A stretch of DNA of 16,150 nucleotides from Gammaproteobacteria bacterium (lineage in GTDB: Bacteria; Pseudomonadota; Gammaproteobacteria; Natronospirales; REEB76), in assembly GCA_028871235.1 (NCBI GenBank), contig JAGWNO010000024.1:1-16150 (forward strand). The letters are read 5' to 3'. A model generated the notes under the pieces. It saw only the letters and a program-made list of their open reading frames with translations. It was not told the origin of the DNA and ran no database searches. The position numbers and the translations under genes are program-made. Of the stretch, positions 6,464 through 14,243 are shown in pieces; position 1 is the first letter of the stretch; each line of letters opens with the position of its first letter.

Positions 6464-8851
6464 ATGCGGCGCATCATCGTCCGGGCGGGTACCGTTGCCG
6501 CCATCATGGCCGTGCTGTTGGTCCTCGGCAGCTATGCCTTCCTGCGGGGCAGTGCGCCGGTGCTGGACGGCACGCTGCAACTCGCCGGTCTGAACGCGCC
6601 GGTCATCGTCAATCGGGACGGTCTGGGCGTGCCCACCATCAGCGCCGCGAGCCGCCTGGATGCGGTACGCGCCCTCGGGTTCCTGCACGCCCAGGACCGT
6701 TTCTTCCAGATGGACCTGCTGCGCCGGTTGGCGGCCGGCGAGCTGGCAGAGCTGGTGGGGCCGGCGGCGGTGAGGGTGGATGAGCAGCATCGCCTGTTCA
6801 GGCTGCGGGCTGTGGCGCGCGGGGTACTGGCACAAGCCACGCCCGAGCAGCGCACCTTGATCGATGCCTACACCGCCGGCGTGAATGCCGGTCTGCACGC
6901 GCTCAGGACCCGGCCCTTCGAGTACGGCATCCTCATGCAGCGCCCCCGACTCTGGCGCCCCGAGGATTCGGTGCTGGTTATTTTCGCCATGTATTTCGAT
7001 TTGCAGGATGCGGACGACCGGCGCGAATCGGAACTGGCGCTGATGCGCGACACTTTACCCGCACCGCTGTTTGTGTTCCTGCATGCGCAAGGTACCCAGT
7101 GGGATGCGCCGCTCACCGGCAAACCCTTCGGCACGCCGCCCATCCCCGGCGGCGACGTGGTGGATTTGCGCCGCTGGCCGGCGGCGGATTTCGCCGCTGT
7201 CCCAGCCGCTTCCGGCGGATCACTGCAAGTGGAGGGCAGCAACAATTTCGCCGTGGCGGCGGTTCACAGCGTCGATGGCCATGCCATGTTCGCCAACGAC
7301 ATGCACCTGGGGTTGCAGGTGCCCAACATCTGGTATCGGGCGCAGCTGAGCTATCCTGATCCAGCCCGGCCGCGACAGCTTGTCAGCGTCAACGGTGTGA
7401 CCTTGCCGGGTGTGCCGATGATAGTGGCCGGCAGCAATGGCCACGTGGCGTGGGGTTACACCAACAGCTATGGCGACTGGGTGGACTTGGTGATGTTGCA
7501 TACCAAATCCGGCGATCCAGACTATTACCTGACACCCGGCGGCTGGCGTGCGTTCGTTCATCACAAGGAAATCATCCGGGTGGCGGGCCGCAAGAATGTG
7601 GTGCTGGATGTGCGCGACACCATCTGGGGGCCGGTGCTGGATGAGGATCACAACGGCGTGCCGCGTGCCGTGCATTGGGTGGCCGCCGATCCCGCCGCCA
7701 CCAACCTGGAACTGGGCAGCATGGAGGTGGCGGTAGATCTGACCGCAGCCATGGCCGTGGCCAACCGCGCCGGCATGCCGGAACAGAATTTCGTGGCGGT
7801 GGATGCGGCCGGTAACATCGGCTGGAGCATCGCCGGCAGGATTCCCCGACGACAGGGTTACGATCCGGAATTCCCCGCTTACTGGGACAAGCCGGGCAGC
7901 GGCTGGATCGGCTGGCTGCCGCCGGACAAATATCCGCGCATCATCAACCCCGCCGGCGGCCGCTTGTGGACCGCCAACGCACGCGTGGTGGACGGCGACA
8001 TGCTCAAACAGATTGGCGACGGTGGTTACGATCTCGGCGCCCGCGCCCAACAGCTGCGTGATGATCTCCTGGCCCACGACAGATTTGCACCGGCCGACAT
8101 GCTGGCGATCGAACTGGACGATCGTGCGGTGTTTCTCGGCCGCTGGCGTTCGCTGCTGCTGCGGCTGTTGGACGCGGATAACCTGGCAAAGCATCCGCGC
8201 CGTGCCGGCTTCCGCCATTACATAGAGGACTGGGGTGGCAGGGCTGCAGTGGATTCCGTCGGTTACCGCCTGGTGCGCACTTTCCGCCTGCAGGTGGAGC
8301 AGACCGTATTCAGCGCGTTGCTGGCGCCCTGCCGGAAGGTGGATCCGCGATGCGGCTTTCGGCAGCTGAGTCAGCGCGAGGGTCCGCTGTGGGCGCTGGT
8401 GACGCAACAACCGGTGAACCTGCTGGATCCGGAATATGCGAGTTGGGATGATCTGTTGCTGGCGGCCGTGGATCAGGTAAACGACGGATTGTGGCAGGCG
8501 CAGACGGGTCTGACCACGCGTACCTGGGGTGCTCACAACACGGTGCGCATACGGCAGCCTTTAAGCCGCGCGCTGCCGTTCCTGGGCCGCTGGCTGGACA
8601 TGGCGCCGGTGCAGTTGCCTGGTGACAGCAACATGCCGCGGGTGCAGGGTGTGGATTTCGGCGCCTCGGAACGCATGGTGGTGGAGCCTGGACACGAGCA
8701 CGGCGGCATATTCGAGATGCCTGCGGGACAGAGCGGTTACCCGCTTTCGCCGTTTTACCGCAACAGTGAATCCGCCTGGGAGCAGGGTGAGGCTGCGCCG
8801 TTCCTGCCGGGCCCGCCGCAGCACACACTCAGATTTCAACCGGCGGGCTGA
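6464..8851 (+). CDS. penicillin acylase family (Ntn-hydrolase) protein
   Basis: These enzymes hydrolyse amide bonds of substrates such as beta-lactam side chains, N-acyl-homoserine lactones or acylated peptides; the substrate here is unknown. The 795 residues open with a positively charged MRRIIVRAG and one hydrophobic segment (about 7-27), so the protein is exported or anchored facing the periplasm. The proenzyme is normally cut before a nucleophilic serine: here VEGSNNFAVA puts it at Ser259, leaving an alpha part plus spacer and a beta chain of about 537 residues. His281 (beta-chain 23, in NDMHLGL) and the NRAGMPEQNFVAVDAAGNIGW block (439-459) are family-typical. ATG 6464 is preferred because of GGGGAAG upstream and the signal-like N-terminus; upstream in-frame starts would run through hairpins. 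Its last 16 bases overlap the opposing parA-like gene. Confidence 0.93.
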   Translation: MRRIIVRAGTVAAIMAVLLVLGSYAFLRGSAPVLDGTLQLAGLNAPVIVNRDGLGVPTISAASRLDAVRALGFLHAQDRFFQMDLLRRLAAGELAELVGPAAVRVDEQHRLFRLRAVARGVLAQATPEQRTLIDAYTAGVNAGLHALRTRPFEYGILMQRPRLWRPEDSVLVIFAMYFDLQDADDRRESELALMRDTLPAPLFVFLHAQGTQWDAPLTGKPFGTPPIPGGDVVDLRRWPAADFAAVPAASGGSLQVEGSNNFAVAAVHSVDGHAMFANDMHLGLQVPNIWYRAQLSYPDPARPRQLVSVNGVTLPGVPMIVAGSNGHVAWGYTNSYGDWVDLVMLHTKSGDPDYYLTPGGWRAFVHHKEIIRVAGRKNVVLDVRDTIWGPVLDEDHNGVPRAVHWVAADPAATNLELGSMEVAVDLTAAMAVANRAGMPEQNFVAVDAAGNIGWSIAGRIPRRQGYDPEFPAYWDKPGSGWIGWLPPDKYPRIINPAGGRLWTANARVVDGDMLKQIGDGGYDLGARAQQLRDDLLAHDRFAPADMLAIELDDRAVFLGRWRSLLLRLLDADNLAKHPRRAGFRHYIEDWGGRAAVDSVGYRLVRTFRLQVEQTVFSALLAPCRKVDPRCGFRQLSQREGPLWALVTQQPVNLLDPEYASWDDLLLAAVDQVNDGLWQAQTGLTTRTWGAHNTVRIRQPLSRALPFLGRWLDMAPVQLPGDSNMPRVQGVDFGASERMVVEPGHEHGGIFEMPAGQSGYPLSPFYRNSESAWEQGEAAPFLPGPPQHTLRFQPAG

Positions 8852-9642
8852 TTGCCGGGCTGTGTGAGAGGCGCGGCCGTCGTCGCCGCGGCGGGTGTCT
8901 GACGGCTCTCCAGCCAGCGGATGAGCTCCTCCCATTCGCGGACATCTTCCCCGATTTTGCGCGCATCCAGTTCGTGGATGCACACGCCCTGTTCCGAGGC
9001 GTGCACGGAGTTCTGCGTGTCGCGCAAGGTGGCGATGAAGGGGATACCGAGGCTCTGCAAAAAACGCAGCAGCTTGTCGTACATGAGCGTGTTTTTCTTC
9101 ACACGGTTGGCGATTACCGCTACCTGTCCCGCGCGCCGGTCGATGTGCGCGGTGAGCAGCAGTTCGGCGATGCAGCGGGAAGCCGCATGGATATCGATGT
9201 CGGAAGGCAGCACCGGGATGAGGATGGCATCCGCGCCGCGGGTGAGTTCCTGGAGTCGCATGCCATCCAGCGCCGCCGGCGTGTCCACGATGAGCCGCTC
9301 GATGTCCGGGGGCACGCGCAACTGGAAACTGCGGGTCACACGTCCCGCGCGTTCGTAAGCGGAGATGCCCGTCACCCGCGGATGGTGTGCAGCACGGTTC
9401 CTGAGCCAGAGCATGCTTGAGCCCTGCGGATCGGTGTCCAGCAGCGCGGTGCGATAGCCGCAGCAAGCATAATAGCCCGCCAGGTTGGTGGACAGGGTGG
9501 TCTTGCCGCATCCCCCCTTGGAATTGAGCACCACGATGCGCAGCAGCGACCGGACGGTGGCAGCTGCCGGTATAGCCGCCGCCGGCGGATTGCCGGCAGG
9601 ACCACTCCCTGGTTTCGGACGCCACAGGTTCAGGTTTAGCAT
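8836..9642 (-). CDS. orphan ParA-family ATPase
   Basis: This 268-residue protein has the deviant Walker A motif SKGGCGKTT (41-49, with signature Lys42 and Lys47), the switch DTDPQGS (69-75) and Walker B-like RLIVDTPA (116-123). ParA/MinD ATPases dimerise on ATP and position chromosomes, plasmids or protein clusters, usually with a ParB-like or other partner. No ParB gene or parS-like site is visible nearby, so the cargo is unknown. Residues 1-30 are rich in proline, alanine and glycine and look like a flexible leader (MLNLNLWRPK then a linker). No clear ribosome site precedes ATG 9642, so a later start nearer Val30 cannot be excluded. The C-terminal tail from about residue 250 is also low-complexity. 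It converges with, and overlaps by 16 bases, the acylase gene, and diverges from the dehydrogenase remnant. Confidence 0.9.
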   Translation of the reverse strand: MLNLNLWRPKPGSGPAGNPPAAAIPAAATVRSLLRIVVLNSKGGCGKTTLSTNLAGYYACCGYRTALLDTDPQGSSMLWLRNRAAHHPRVTGISAYERAGRVTRSFQLRVPPDIERLIVDTPAALDGMRLQELTRGADAILIPVLPSDIDIHAASRCIAELLLTAHIDRRAGQVAVIANRVKKNTLMYDKLLRFLQSLGIPFIATLRDTQNSVHASEQGVCIHELDARKIGEDVREWEELIRWLESRQTPAAATTAAPLTQPGNQPAG

Positions 9643-9757
9643 GGGATGACGGTTTCCATGTCAGCTGGTGCGACACCGCCGCCTGCTGTAACACGCATCA
9701 AACATGCGCTTCAATACCCCCAGCCGGTGCTTGGAAATATACATGATTCTAGTAGCC

Positions 9758-9763
9758 TATAAT
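9758..9763 (+). promoter_or_regulatory. perfect -10 hexamer before the dehydrogenase remnant
   Basis: TATAAT occurs 41 bases before the 9805 start, in the locally AT-rich centre of the gap between the divergent parA-like and dehydrogenase genes. No good -35 box lies 16-18 bases upstream; TTGGAA (9731-9736) is 21 bases away, which is too far. If active it would drive the remnant and the coupled patatin gene. Confidence 0.35.
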
Positions 9764-9804
9764 CCGTCGTCCAGTGGATTTAACCCGGTCTCCGGAGGCC
9801 AGCG

Positions 9805-10179
9805 ATGAGCATTGCCGCATGGGCGGCCCACCAAGCCCGCAGCGCCCTTGAACCCTTCAGTTACGATGCGGAGGCGCTTGGTCCCTGGCAAGTGGCAATC
9901 CGCATCAGTCATTGCGGTATTTGTCACGGCGACCTGCATCTCATCAACGACGACTGGGGCGTGAGCCGCTATCCGCTGGTGCCGGGTCACGAGATTATCG
10001 GCAGTATGACGCGCTGCGCGATCCCGGAGACGCTCGATTCCGCCGCCGCACCGTTCGCGGCGCTGCACGCCATCATGCCGGCCGTCGAGCTGCTGTCCAT
10101 GGATGAAGCGAATGCGGCGGTACAGCGGGTTGCCGATAACCGCGCCCGCTATCGCATGGTGCTGGTTAATCCCGCGTGA
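9805..10179 (+). pseudogene. internally deleted zinc-type alcohol dehydrogenase
   Basis: The 124-residue reading frame is a mosaic of three pieces of an NAD(P)-dependent alcohol dehydrogenase of about 335-350 residues (the YahK/cinnamyl-alcohol type). Residues 1-67 hold the GroES-like N-terminus with HCGICHGDLH (zinc ligand Cys37) and VPGHEIIG (59-66). Residues about 70-83 match the segment IPETLDSAAAP found after the first catalytic-domain half. Residues about 85-124 match the family C-terminus (VELLSMDEANAAVQRV and NRARYRMVL). Both losses kept the frame, and together they remove the whole Rossmann cofactor fold, so dehydrogenase activity is not expected. The ribosome site GGAGG (9795-9799) and start remain intact. 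Its TGA overlaps the GTG start of the patatin gene, so it may persist as a translated leader. An assembly or sequencing fault is less likely, because two in-frame losses would be needed. Confidence 0.85.
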
Positions 10180-11357
10180 ACAGCATGACGCCGCCGCGGC
10201 CGAAGGTGGGGCTGGTGCTGCCCGGCGGCGGGGCGCGCGCTGCTTACCAGGCGGGGGTGCTCCAGGCGGTGGCGGAACTGCTGCCAGCCGGCCATGCCAA
10301 CCCGTTTGCGGTGATCTCCGGCACTTCCGCCGGCGCCATCAACGCGGCCTTCATAGCCACCAATGCCTTGCATTTCAACGCCGGCGTCGAGCAGCTGGCG
10401 GCCATATGGGAACATATCCACAGCGACCGGGTGTTCAAATCCGATACCCTCACGGTGCTCAAGACCGGCCTGCACTGGCTGTTCACCGTGCTGTCCGCCG
10501 GTCTCGATCGTCACAACCCCCTGTCGCTGCTGGACAATGCCCCACTGCGGCGGTTGCTGGAGCAGCGCATCGAATTCACGCGTCTGCAACAGGCCATAAA
10601 CGAGGGCGCACTGGATGCGCTGGCCATCACCTGCTCGGGTTACACCTCGGCGCGCTCCATCTGTTTCTACCAGGGCAAACCGGGCCTTAAACCCTGGCAT
10701 CGCACCCGCCGCCTCGGGCAACCGGCGGAGCTCCGCTTGGACCACATCATGGCATCGGTGGCGCTGCCGGTGATCTTCCCGGCGGTGCGCCTAGGCCGCG
10801 AATATTTTGGTGACGGGTCCCTGCGGCAGGCGGCGCCCATGAGCCCGGTGGTGCATCTCGGCGCCGAACGCATATTGGTGATCGGCGTGCGCAATGAGCT
10901 AGCCAACGCGTTGCCGGCGGAAGGCGCGGCGATAGCCTATCCCTCACTCGGTCAGATCGCCGGTTACCTGCTGGATGTGGTATTCAGCGACAGCATCTAC
11001 GCCGATCTGGAACGACTGCAGCGCATCAACAGCACCATCAGCCGCATGTCCAGGCAGGAGTCCGAGGAACAGCCCCTCAAGATCATCGATACCATGGTGA
11101 TCGTGCCGAGCGCGGACATCCGCGAGATCGCCCAGCGGCACAAGCACGAATTCCCGCGCAGCGTACGCGTGTTGTTCCGCGGTGTCGGCGGCCTGCACCG
11201 TAGCGGCAGCCAGCTGTTGAGCTATCTGCTGTTCGAGGCCGGTTATTGCCGGGAACTGCTCGAGCTGGGCCGCAAGGACGGACTCGCCCAGGCGGGTAAG
11301 ATTATGGAGTTCATCGGTGCGGGGCGCAGCGAGGCAATACCCGTCACCACCGGCTGA
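10176..11357 (+). CDS. patatin-like phospholipase family protein
   Basis: Patatin-fold enzymes are Ser-Asp lipid acyl hydrolases. This 393-residue protein has the oxyanion loop GGGARAAYQAGVL (17-29), nucleophile motif GTSAG (49-53, Ser51), ASVALPVIFPAV (193-204), and the catalytic Asp213 in FGDGS, where DGS replaces the more usual DGG or DGA. There is no signal peptide, so it probably works in the cytoplasm or at the inner membrane. The C-terminal third (about 245-393) has no catalytic motif that I recognise. GTG 10176 overlaps the preceding TGA as GTGA, typical of translational coupling; ATG 10185 is the alternative. Neither has a good ribosome site, which supports dependence on translation of the upstream remnant. 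It ends six bases from the rapZ stop, which is on the other strand. Confidence 0.9.
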   Translation: MNSMTPPRPKVGLVLPGGGARAAYQAGVLQAVAELLPAGHANPFAVISGTSAGAINAAFIATNALHFNAGVEQLAAIWEHIHSDRVFKSDTLTVLKTGLHWLFTVLSAGLDRHNPLSLLDNAPLRRLLEQRIEFTRLQQAINEGALDALAITCSGYTSARSICFYQGKPGLKPWHRTRRLGQPAELRLDHIMASVALPVIFPAVRLGREYFGDGSLRQAAPMSPVVHLGAERILVIGVRNELANALPAEGAAIAYPSLGQIAGYLLDVVFSDSIYADLERLQRINSTISRMSRQESEEQPLKIIDTMVIVPSADIREIAQRHKHEFPRSVRVLFRGVGGLHRSGSQLLSYLLFEAGYCRELLELGRKDGLAQAGKIMEFIGAGRSEAIPVTTG

Positions 11358-11363
11358 TGCCGG

Positions 11364-12221
11364 TTATTTCAATTCGTTATGGCGCACCAATACGTCGCGG
11401 CCGAGCTCGCGGAAGCGGGCGGCAAGGCTTTCCACCACGAACACTGAGCGGTGGTAACCACCGGTACAGCCCACCGAGATGGTCAGGTACTGGCGGTTGG
11501 AATTCTCGAAGCGCGGGATCCAGTGTTCCAGGAATCCGGCCAGGTCCCGGATGAAACTCTGCGCAACCGCGCTTTTGCCGAGATAATCCCTCACCTCCGC
11601 ATCCTTGCCGGTGAGCGCACGCAGGCCCGGTTCCCAGTACGGATTTGGCAGGCCGCGGGCGTCGAACACGAAATCCGAGTCGCCGGGCAAGCCATGGCGG
11701 AAACCGAAGGATTGGATCAGCAGTGACAGTCCCTGGCGTGCGCCGCGATGGATACGCGCCCGCACCAATTCCCGCAGCTCGTGCACCGAGGTGCGCGTGG
11801 TGTCCAGTACCACGTCGGCCTGTTCGGCGATGCTGCCCAAAAGCTCCTGCTCTTTGTTGATGGCATCCTGCAGCGAGCGGCCCTCGCCCGCCAGCGGATG
11901 GGGGCGGTGGGTCTCGTTGTAGCGCTTCACCAGCGCACCGTCCTCGGCACGCAGGAACACGATCTCGCACTCGATATGCTGCTTGCGCAGCTTCTCCACG
12001 GTGTGCGGTACGGAGTTGATGTCCTCCAGACGATTGCGGGCGTCGATGCCGACGGCCACGCGCTGGTAGGAAGGGTCGCCGCTCAGCAGGGTCTCGCGTG
12101 CGAAGTTCTGCAGCAGGCCGGCCGGCAGATTGTCCACGCAGTAATAACCCAGATCCTCCAGCATGTGGAGTGCCACGGATTTGCCGGATCCGGACAGGCC
12201 GCTGAGAATTATGAGCCGCAT
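11364..12221 (-). CDS. rapZ: RNase adapter protein RapZ (YvcJ family)
   Basis: In E. coli, RapZ binds small RNAs GlmY and GlmZ and directs RNase E to GlmZ, adjusting glucosamine-6-phosphate synthase; relatives are P-loop nucleotide-binding proteins. This 285-residue protein (E. coli 284) has Walker A GLSGSGKS (8-15), LEDLGYYCVDNLP, VLDTTRTSVHEL, SFGFRHGLP, FDARGLPNPYW and the C-terminal GCTGGYHRSV (about 251-260); position 256 is Tyr where others have Lys or Gln. ATG 12221 matches the family start; starting further upstream would read through a terminator. It follows rpoN-hpf on the same strand but lies beyond a strong intrinsic terminator, so it probably has its own promoter in the AT-rich stretch near 12250-12270. 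Whether a GlmZ-like partner RNA exists is not visible here. Confidence 0.97.
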   Translation of the reverse strand: MRLIILSGLSGSGKSVALHMLEDLGYYCVDNLPAGLLQNFARETLLSGDPSYQRVAVGIDARNRLEDINSVPHTVEKLRKQHIECEIVFLRAEDGALVKRYNETHRPHPLAGEGRSLQDAINKEQELLGSIAEQADVVLDTTRTSVHELRELVRARIHRGARQGLSLLIQSFGFRHGLPGDSDFVFDARGLPNPYWEPGLRALTGKDAEVRDYLGKSAVAQSFIRDLAGFLEHWIPRFENSNRQYLTISVGCTGGYHRSVFVVESLAARFRELGRDVLVRHNELK

Positions 12222-12282
12222 GCCAATGCCAGGGGATGAAGGGGTGCAATACGCTAACATATTTTCACGCGATCGCCGCGCG

Positions 12283-12312
12283 AAAAAACGGCGCACCCGC
12301 GTGGGCGCGCCG
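12283..12312 (-). terminator. intrinsic terminator after hpf
   Basis: Read on the minus strand, CGGCGC, one base, CCC pairs with GGG, one base, GCGCCG around a four-base loop; the single bases form a G-U pair, making a continuous 10-bp stem (12289-12312). Six T residues follow at once (12288 to 12283). On the plus strand the same stem has an A-C mismatch and no T-run. It starts 26 bases after the hpf stop and should end most rpoN-hpf transcripts before rapZ. Confidence 0.85.
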
Positions 12313-12338
12313 CTGTTGCCACTTGGGTGATCAGGACG

Positions 12339-12662
12339 CTAGGGCGATGCGAGGGTACGCACGCTGGCGCGGTCGTGGTGGTTGGTGAGTTTTTCCTTGT
12401 GCTTCTTGATCTGCCGATCGAGCTTGTCGATGAGGCTGTCGATGGCGGCGTACATATCGCCATCCACGGCATCCGCGAACAGCTTGCCGCCGCTCACCTG
12501 CAGCGTCGCCTCGGCCTTGTGCTCCAGCTTGGCCACCGTCAGTACCACGTGGATGCCGGTAACCTGGTCGTAATGCCGTGGCAATCGTTCGAACTTGTTC
12601 TGCACGTAGCTGCGGAGCGCCGGGGTGATGTCCACATGGTGGCCGGTGATGTCAATCTGCAT
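12339..12662 (-). CDS. hpf: ribosome hibernation-promoting factor (short HPF)
   Basis: Short HPF binds the 30S decoding region and, with RMF where present, helps form inactive 100S ribosome dimers in stationary phase. The 107 residues have the family beginning MQIDITGHHVDITPALRSYV, the KFERLPRHYDQ helix, and the central AEATLQVSGGKLFADAVDGDMYAAIDSLIDKLDRQIKKHKEKL block. It is slightly longer than E. coli HPF (95 residues) but far shorter than long HPF, so there is no dimerisation domain. A strong ribosome site, AAGGAG (12674 to 12669), lies six bases before the ATG. It is 27 bases downstream of rpoN, the standard arrangement, and is followed by an intrinsic terminator. Confidence 0.95.
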   Translation of the reverse strand: MQIDITGHHVDITPALRSYVQNKFERLPRHYDQVTGIHVVLTVAKLEHKAEATLQVSGGKLFADAVDGDMYAAIDSLIDKLDRQIKKHKEKLTNHHDRASVRTLASP

Positions 12663-12689
12663 GGTTCACTCCTTCGTTATCGTCATGTT

Positions 12690-14126
12690 TCACCTCGTGG
12701 TGAGGCGTTTACGCCCGTGGGCCGGGGGAATGGCCATGGACTCACGGTATTTGGCAACCGTGCGCCGGGCCACGCGGATGCCGCGGCTGACGAGCTCCCT
12801 GGTGATGTGGTCATCACTCAGTGGATCACGCGGATCCTCCTGGGCGACGAGTTTGCGGATCAGGGCGCGGATGGCGGTGGCGGACAGTCCGTCACCGCTA
12901 TCTGTAGACATTTCATTGGAGAAAAAGTGCCGGAACGCCAGGGTGCCACGCGGCGAAGCCAGATACTTATTGGCCACCACACGCGAGATGGTGGATTCGT
13001 GCAGTTCAAGTTCCGCGGCCACGTCCTTGAGCATCAGCGGCCGCATGGCTTCCTCGCCCTCGCTGAGGAACGCCGCCTGGTGGCGCACCAGGCATTCAGC
13101 CACCCGCAGCAGGGTCTGGTTGCGCATCTTCAGGCACTTCACCAGCCAGCGCGCCTCCTGCAGCTGGCGGCCGAGGTCGGCGTTCTCGCCGTTGCGGCGC
13201 CGGCCGAGAGCGGCGGCGTAGGCGGCATTCACCCGCAGGCGCGGTACGGTATCGGGATTAAGCTCCACCAGCCAGCGGCCGTCGCGGCGCGACACCAGCA
13301 CGTCCGGGACGATGAAATCCACGGCGCTGCTGGTCAGGGTGGTGCCGGGCCGCGGATTCAGGGACTGGATGAGGGCGATGGCTTGCTGCAGCGCCGCGGC
13401 ATCCGCGGCGAGCACGCGGCACAAGCGTGCATGCGCGTGGGCGGCGAGTTCGTCCAGGTGCGCGTCCACCAGCCTGAGGGCCAGCTCCCGGCCGGGGGTG
13501 GCGGCGTCCAGCTGGCGCAGTTGCAGGCTCAGGCATTCACGCAGATCACGGGCCCCCACTCCCGGGGGGTCGAAACTCTGCAGGCGGTGCAGCACCGCCT
13601 GCATCTCCTCTCCATCCGGCGCGTTGCCGGCATCATCGAAAGCCAGACGCAACTCTTCCAGGCTGGCAGTGAGATAGCCGTCGTCGTTGAGGCTGTCAAT
13701 GAGCAGGGCGCCGATAGCCGCGTCCCGCGGTCCCAGACGGGAGAGCCCCAGCTGCCAGAGCAGGTGCTGCCGCAGGCTTTCGTCTGCCAGTGCCGCGGAT
13801 TCCCGGGAATCCGTGTCATTGGGTTCGCTCCAGCCGGAGGCAAGTTCGGTGCTGTCCCAGTCCGCTTGAACAGTGTCTTCGGGGGTGGGCATCTGTTTTT
13901 CAGTAGCGTCGGTGCGGCGTATCCCGGTCACAGCCTGATCAGGACCGCTCCCGCCCGCAGGTTCTTCGGCGTCTTCGATCTTTTCCAGCAGCATATTCTG
14001 TTCCAGAGCCTCGCGCAGTGCGTCCTGGAGCTCCAGTGCGGAGAGCTGCAGCAGGCCCAAGGCCTGGCGCAGTTGCGGCGTGATAGCGAGGCGCTGGGTC
14101 TGGCGGAGGGTCAAAGACGGCTTCAC
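12690..14126 (-). CDS. rpoN: RNA polymerase sigma-54 factor
   Basis: Sigma-54 directs RNA polymerase to -24/-12 promoters and needs an enhancer-binding ATPase to open them. The 478 residues (E. coli 477) show region I QTQRLAITPQLRQALGLLQL (9-28), an acidic variable region II (about 50-115), the core-binding domain, the DNA-binding helix-turn-helix (LHESTISRVVANKYL, 375-389) and the diagnostic RpoN box ARRTVAKYRE (453-462). The start is a GTG at 14126, supported by AAGGA (14138 to 14134) seven bases upstream. It lies 117 bases after lptB in the usual kdsC-lpt-rpoN-hpf order. A perfect 10-bp palindrome lies inside the gene (13580-13602). Confidence 0.96.
   Translation of the reverse strand: MKPSLTLRQTQRLAITPQLRQALGLLQLSALELQDALREALEQNMLLEKIEDAEEPAGGSGPDQAVTGIRRTDATEKQMPTPEDTVQADWDSTELASGWSEPNDTDSRESAALADESLRQHLLWQLGLSRLGPRDAAIGALLIDSLNDDGYLTASLEELRLAFDDAGNAPDGEEMQAVLHRLQSFDPPGVGARDLRECLSLQLRQLDAATPGRELALRLVDAHLDELAAHAHARLCRVLAADAAALQQAIALIQSLNPRPGTTLTSSAVDFIVPDVLVSRRDGRWLVELNPDTVPRLRVNAAYAAALGRRRNGENADLGRQLQEARWLVKCLKMRNQTLLRVAECLVRHQAAFLSEGEEAMRPLMLKDVAAELELHESTISRVVANKYLASPRGTLAFRHFFSNEMSTDSGDGLSATAIRALIRKLVAQEDPRDPLSDDHITRELVSRGIRVARRTVAKYRESMAIPPAHGRKRLTTR
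13580..13602. repeat. perfect 10-bp palindrome inside rpoN
   Basis: GCAGGCGGTG (13580-13589) and CACCGCCTGC (13593-13602) are exact complements with a three-base loop. In the rpoN message it would be a very stable hairpin within the codons for QAVLHRLQ. A coding coincidence in GC-rich DNA is the simplest explanation. Confidence 0.5.
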
Positions 14127-14187
14127 ACCTGAATCCTTAAGTCCGACAACAGGTTAGGGCTTTCCTGTGAGATTTCCCGGAGCGGGC

Positions 14188-14204
14188 GACCCGTCACCCG
14201 GGTC
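14188..14204 (-). other. inverted repeat between lptB and rpoN
   Basis: GACCCG (14188-14193) and CGGGTC (14199-14204) are perfect complements around a five-base loop in the 117-base gap upstream of rpoN. No T-run follows on the minus strand. It could be a partial transcription barrier or leader hairpin, or chance. Confidence 0.25.
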
Positions 14205-14243
14205 TGCCGGGATGGGAGGGAGCGCGCGCGGGTCATAGAGTAG

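Noticed and set aside
7220..8536. A 438-codon minus-strand frame opposite the acylase gene.
   Set aside because: It is a shadow of the acylase, which carries the catalytic serine motif and family blocks in the other strand.
9805..11357. A single dehydrogenase-patatin fusion protein.
   Set aside because: The two frames differ: the remnant ends at TGA 10177-10179 and the patatin frame begins at GTG 10176, so this is an overlap and not a fusion.
12222..12296. A 25-residue N-terminal extension of RapZ.
   Set aside because: It would begin inside the intrinsic terminator hairpin, and the family N-terminus matches ATG 12221.
12327..14132. A 601-codon open frame on the plus strand opposite hpf and rpoN.
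   Set aside because: It is the antisense shadow of rpoN and hpf, whose motifs are unmistakable; the antisense peptide has no recognisable domain.
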